Source: Paenibacillus kyungheensis
Lineage (GTDB): Bacteria > Bacillota > Bacilli > Paenibacillales > Paenibacillaceae
Length of the DNA: 64,000 nt
NCBI RefSeq assembly: GCF_028606985.1
Contig: NZ_CP117416.1
Coordinates: 2,828,001-2,892,000, forward strand
Direction of reading: 5' to 3'
In this document: piece after piece, positions 62,990 to 64,000 of the stretch
Layout of the letters: each line of letters opens with the position of its first letter
Position numbering within the stretch: position 1 is the stretch's first letter
The notes under the pieces: model-generated
The model's input: only the letters and a program-made list of their open reading frames with translations
Told to the model about the DNA's origin: nothing
Database searches by the model: none
Position numbers and translations under genes: made by a program

Positions 62990-63217
62990 TTATTGATGTT
63001 TACCTTGTTCTTTTTCCATGCGAATTTTATCGGGTGTAACATCATTTCCTAATTCATCCACAACAGTCAAACCTGAGAAAGTACTCAGTACCTGTCCACG
63101 GATTTCGCTTAAATATTCTTTACGCAAGACTTGCTGTTCCGCTTTCTCTTCAGCAGTCAGACCTTCTTCACGCTGTTTTTTAGCCAATTCATTAATACGA
63201 TTCAAACTTACTATCAT
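62990..63217 (-). CDS. DUF896 (YnzC/UPF0291) family protein
   Basis: The 75-aa protein matches the DUF896 pattern: LNRINELAKKQREEGLTAEEKAEQQVLRKEYL near the N-terminus, then EIRGQVLSTFSGLTVVDELGNDVTP. The family is a short two-helix hairpin; B. subtilis YnzC lies in an SOS-regulated operon. It starts after GAAAGGAGAGAGTACAA. No SOS box was noticed upstream. Function unknown. Confidence 0.92.
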   Translation of the reverse strand: MIVSLNRINELAKKQREEGLTAEEKAEQQVLRKEYLSEIRGQVLSTFSGLTVVDELGNDVTPDKIRMEKEQGKHQ

Positions 63218-63389
63218 TTGTACTCTCTCCTTTCACTTCCTTGTTCCTATTATACACAAACACATGTGATTAGCGAAATTGTATATCTATTGGAAGTATC
63301 TGATTCTCTTGATATTAACAATAACCTTTTATCTTAATATTAAGATAAATATAATATACTATATATTTGTTGCTAATACAAGTTTTTGC

Positions 63390-63675
63390 TTAGAAATTCT
63401 TAAGGATCACATAAGAACACATACAAAAGCTGATCAAGATACCGCTTATACATACAATCGTGTTGAAGTATTTCTGATTTTTATGATCTTTGTAAACGTT
63501 AAACTGTTTTTGATTACTGTAGAACGCTAAATAATTGATTCCTAGCCATAACAAACCCCAACATAATAGGCATATATACCATATAAAATCCAATAAGATT
63601 GGCAAAAGCCTGTATAGCTATCACTCTCCATATTACCAACCTGGGATACTTTCTGGTTGCACTCTGTTCTAACAT
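63390..63675 (-). pseudogene. Probable frameshifted small membrane protein gene
   Basis: A strong start (AAGGAGAATAATA then ATG 63675) opens a frame reading MLEQSATRKYPRLVIWRVIA and ending at 63514. From about 63605 a second frame overlaps it, reads LLWLGINYLAFYSNQKQF and ends in a clear membrane helix (ISGILISFCMCSYVIL) at 63390. Joined near the GGGGTTTG run (about 63556-63563) the two give one protein of about 95 aa with two or three helices. Either a frameshift mutation or two overlapping small genes. Confidence 0.45.
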
Positions 63676-63702
63676 ATTATTATTCTCCTTTGTATTTCCC
63701 AA

Positions 63703-63742
63703 ACAAAAAAAACACGCGCTACCCTGTTAAGGATGGCGCGTG
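63703..63742 (-). terminator. Terminator of the right-edge permease gene
   Basis: On the minus strand CACGCGC and GCGCGTG, with inner ATCC/GGGT pairing, flank a short loop and are followed by eight T. Confidence 0.88.
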
Positions 63743-63807
63743 CTTCGCGTTTGGTCATATTGAATTTTTCTTATTCTACCATGTCTATATTTATGGGGCA
63801 AATACTA

Positions 63808-63999
63808 TCAGTATTTTGATTCTACAGTTGTCTGCTCTACTTGGATAACTTCCCCTGCTTGTTGTTCAGACTTTTTGAACGCTAATGGATAAGCAATAAG
63901 GGCAATCAATAAGCTAATCAATCCTATCAAGCTAAGTGCCAATATATCTTGCACAATAGCGGACATGCCCTGACCTTTTAAAGTAATGGCTCGTACTGC
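63808..63999 (-). CDS. ABC-2-type or similar membrane permease, C-terminal part
   Basis: Sixty-three codons enter from the right edge, reading AVRAITLKGQGMSAIVQDIL, then a single helix (LALSLIGLISLLIALIAYPLAF) and a charged tail, stopping at 63808. The (A)R.I.LKG.G motif before the last helix is characteristic of ABC-2 transporter permeases. Most of the gene is outside the window. Confidence 0.55.
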   Translation of the reverse strand, partial: AVRAITLKGQGMSAIVQDILALSLIGLISLLIALIAYPLAFKKSEQQAGEVIQVEQTTVESKY

Positions 64000-64000
64000 A

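Overview
The window comes from a low-GC Gram-positive spore-former-type genome, most likely Paenibacillus or a close Paenibacillaceae relative. The signs are AT-rich intergenic DNA, strong AGGAGG-type ribosome binding sites, U-run hairpin terminators, cre-like catabolite sites, many AraC/ABC-sugar/glycosidase modules, a secreted protein with a copper-amine-oxidase-like domain, and a DUF896 protein. No rRNA, tRNA or CRISPR array was seen. The genus call is inference.

Layout. (1) 1-3376: one end of a Tn3-family transposon of the Tn1546 type: start of a serine resolvase, a res-like region, the complete 988-aa transposase and the 38-bp terminal inverted repeat. Any cargo lies outside the window to the left. 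(2) 3833-6045: AraC regulator plus an atypical SDR. (3) 6158-7708: secreted parallel beta-helix protein. (4) 7820-17360: a coherent amino-galactoside/galactoside catabolic locus. It has a binding-protein-dependent ABC importer, a GH4 glycosidase with the alpha-galactosidase-type CHS motif, a PfkB kinase, a DeoR regulator, a tagatose-6-phosphate kinase-like protein, a class II (tagatose/fructose) bisphosphate aldolase and a divergent SIS-domain AgaS-like isomerase. Four copies of a TGATT-N5-AATCA-like site occupy the divergent promoter. (5) 17477-21314: TauE/SafE permease, WYL regulator, DinB protein, amidohydrolase and two gene relics. (6) 21329-27752: a 1042-aa GNAT/beta-sandwich fusion of unknown function, a GH42 beta-galactosidase and its divergent AraC regulator. 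(7) 28911-36449: RND efflux pump with its adaptor, a TetR-like protein and a NarL-type two-component system; a shared 16-bp element lies upstream of both the kinase and the pump operon. (8) 36556-40176: NmrA-like protein, S66 peptidase, GNAT and unknown genes. (9) 40355-44379: malate permease, malic/malolactic enzyme and a divergent LysR regulator, with two 21-bp dyads between them. (10) 44479-50738: TrxR-like flavoprotein, an SDR relic, secreted alpha-amylase with two cre sites, flavin reductase and dihydroxyacetone kinase. (11) 50877-53552: small unknown and SMI1/KNR4-type genes plus a truncated relic, resembling an orphan immunity cluster. (12) 53606-57915: membrane/secreted unknowns and an NmrA-like gene inside a short direct repeat. 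(13) 58122-60792: the most intriguing locus. A radical SAM protein with the domain plan of archaeal tetraether lipid synthase (Tes) lies with an Lgt-like membrane enzyme that lacks key Lgt residues and a B-box/zinc-finger tail-anchored protein. (14) 61014-64000: an SDR that has lost its catalytic Tyr and Lys, unknown genes, a probable frameshifted membrane gene and the end of an ABC-2-type permease.

Functionally, much of the window is a set of independent, locally regulated carbon-uptake modules, each with its own regulator next to it. Between them lie an envelope/efflux stress module, decayed gene fragments and a candidate membrane-lipid modification operon. Alignment to databases was not possible; family calls rest on motifs and recognised sequence patterns.
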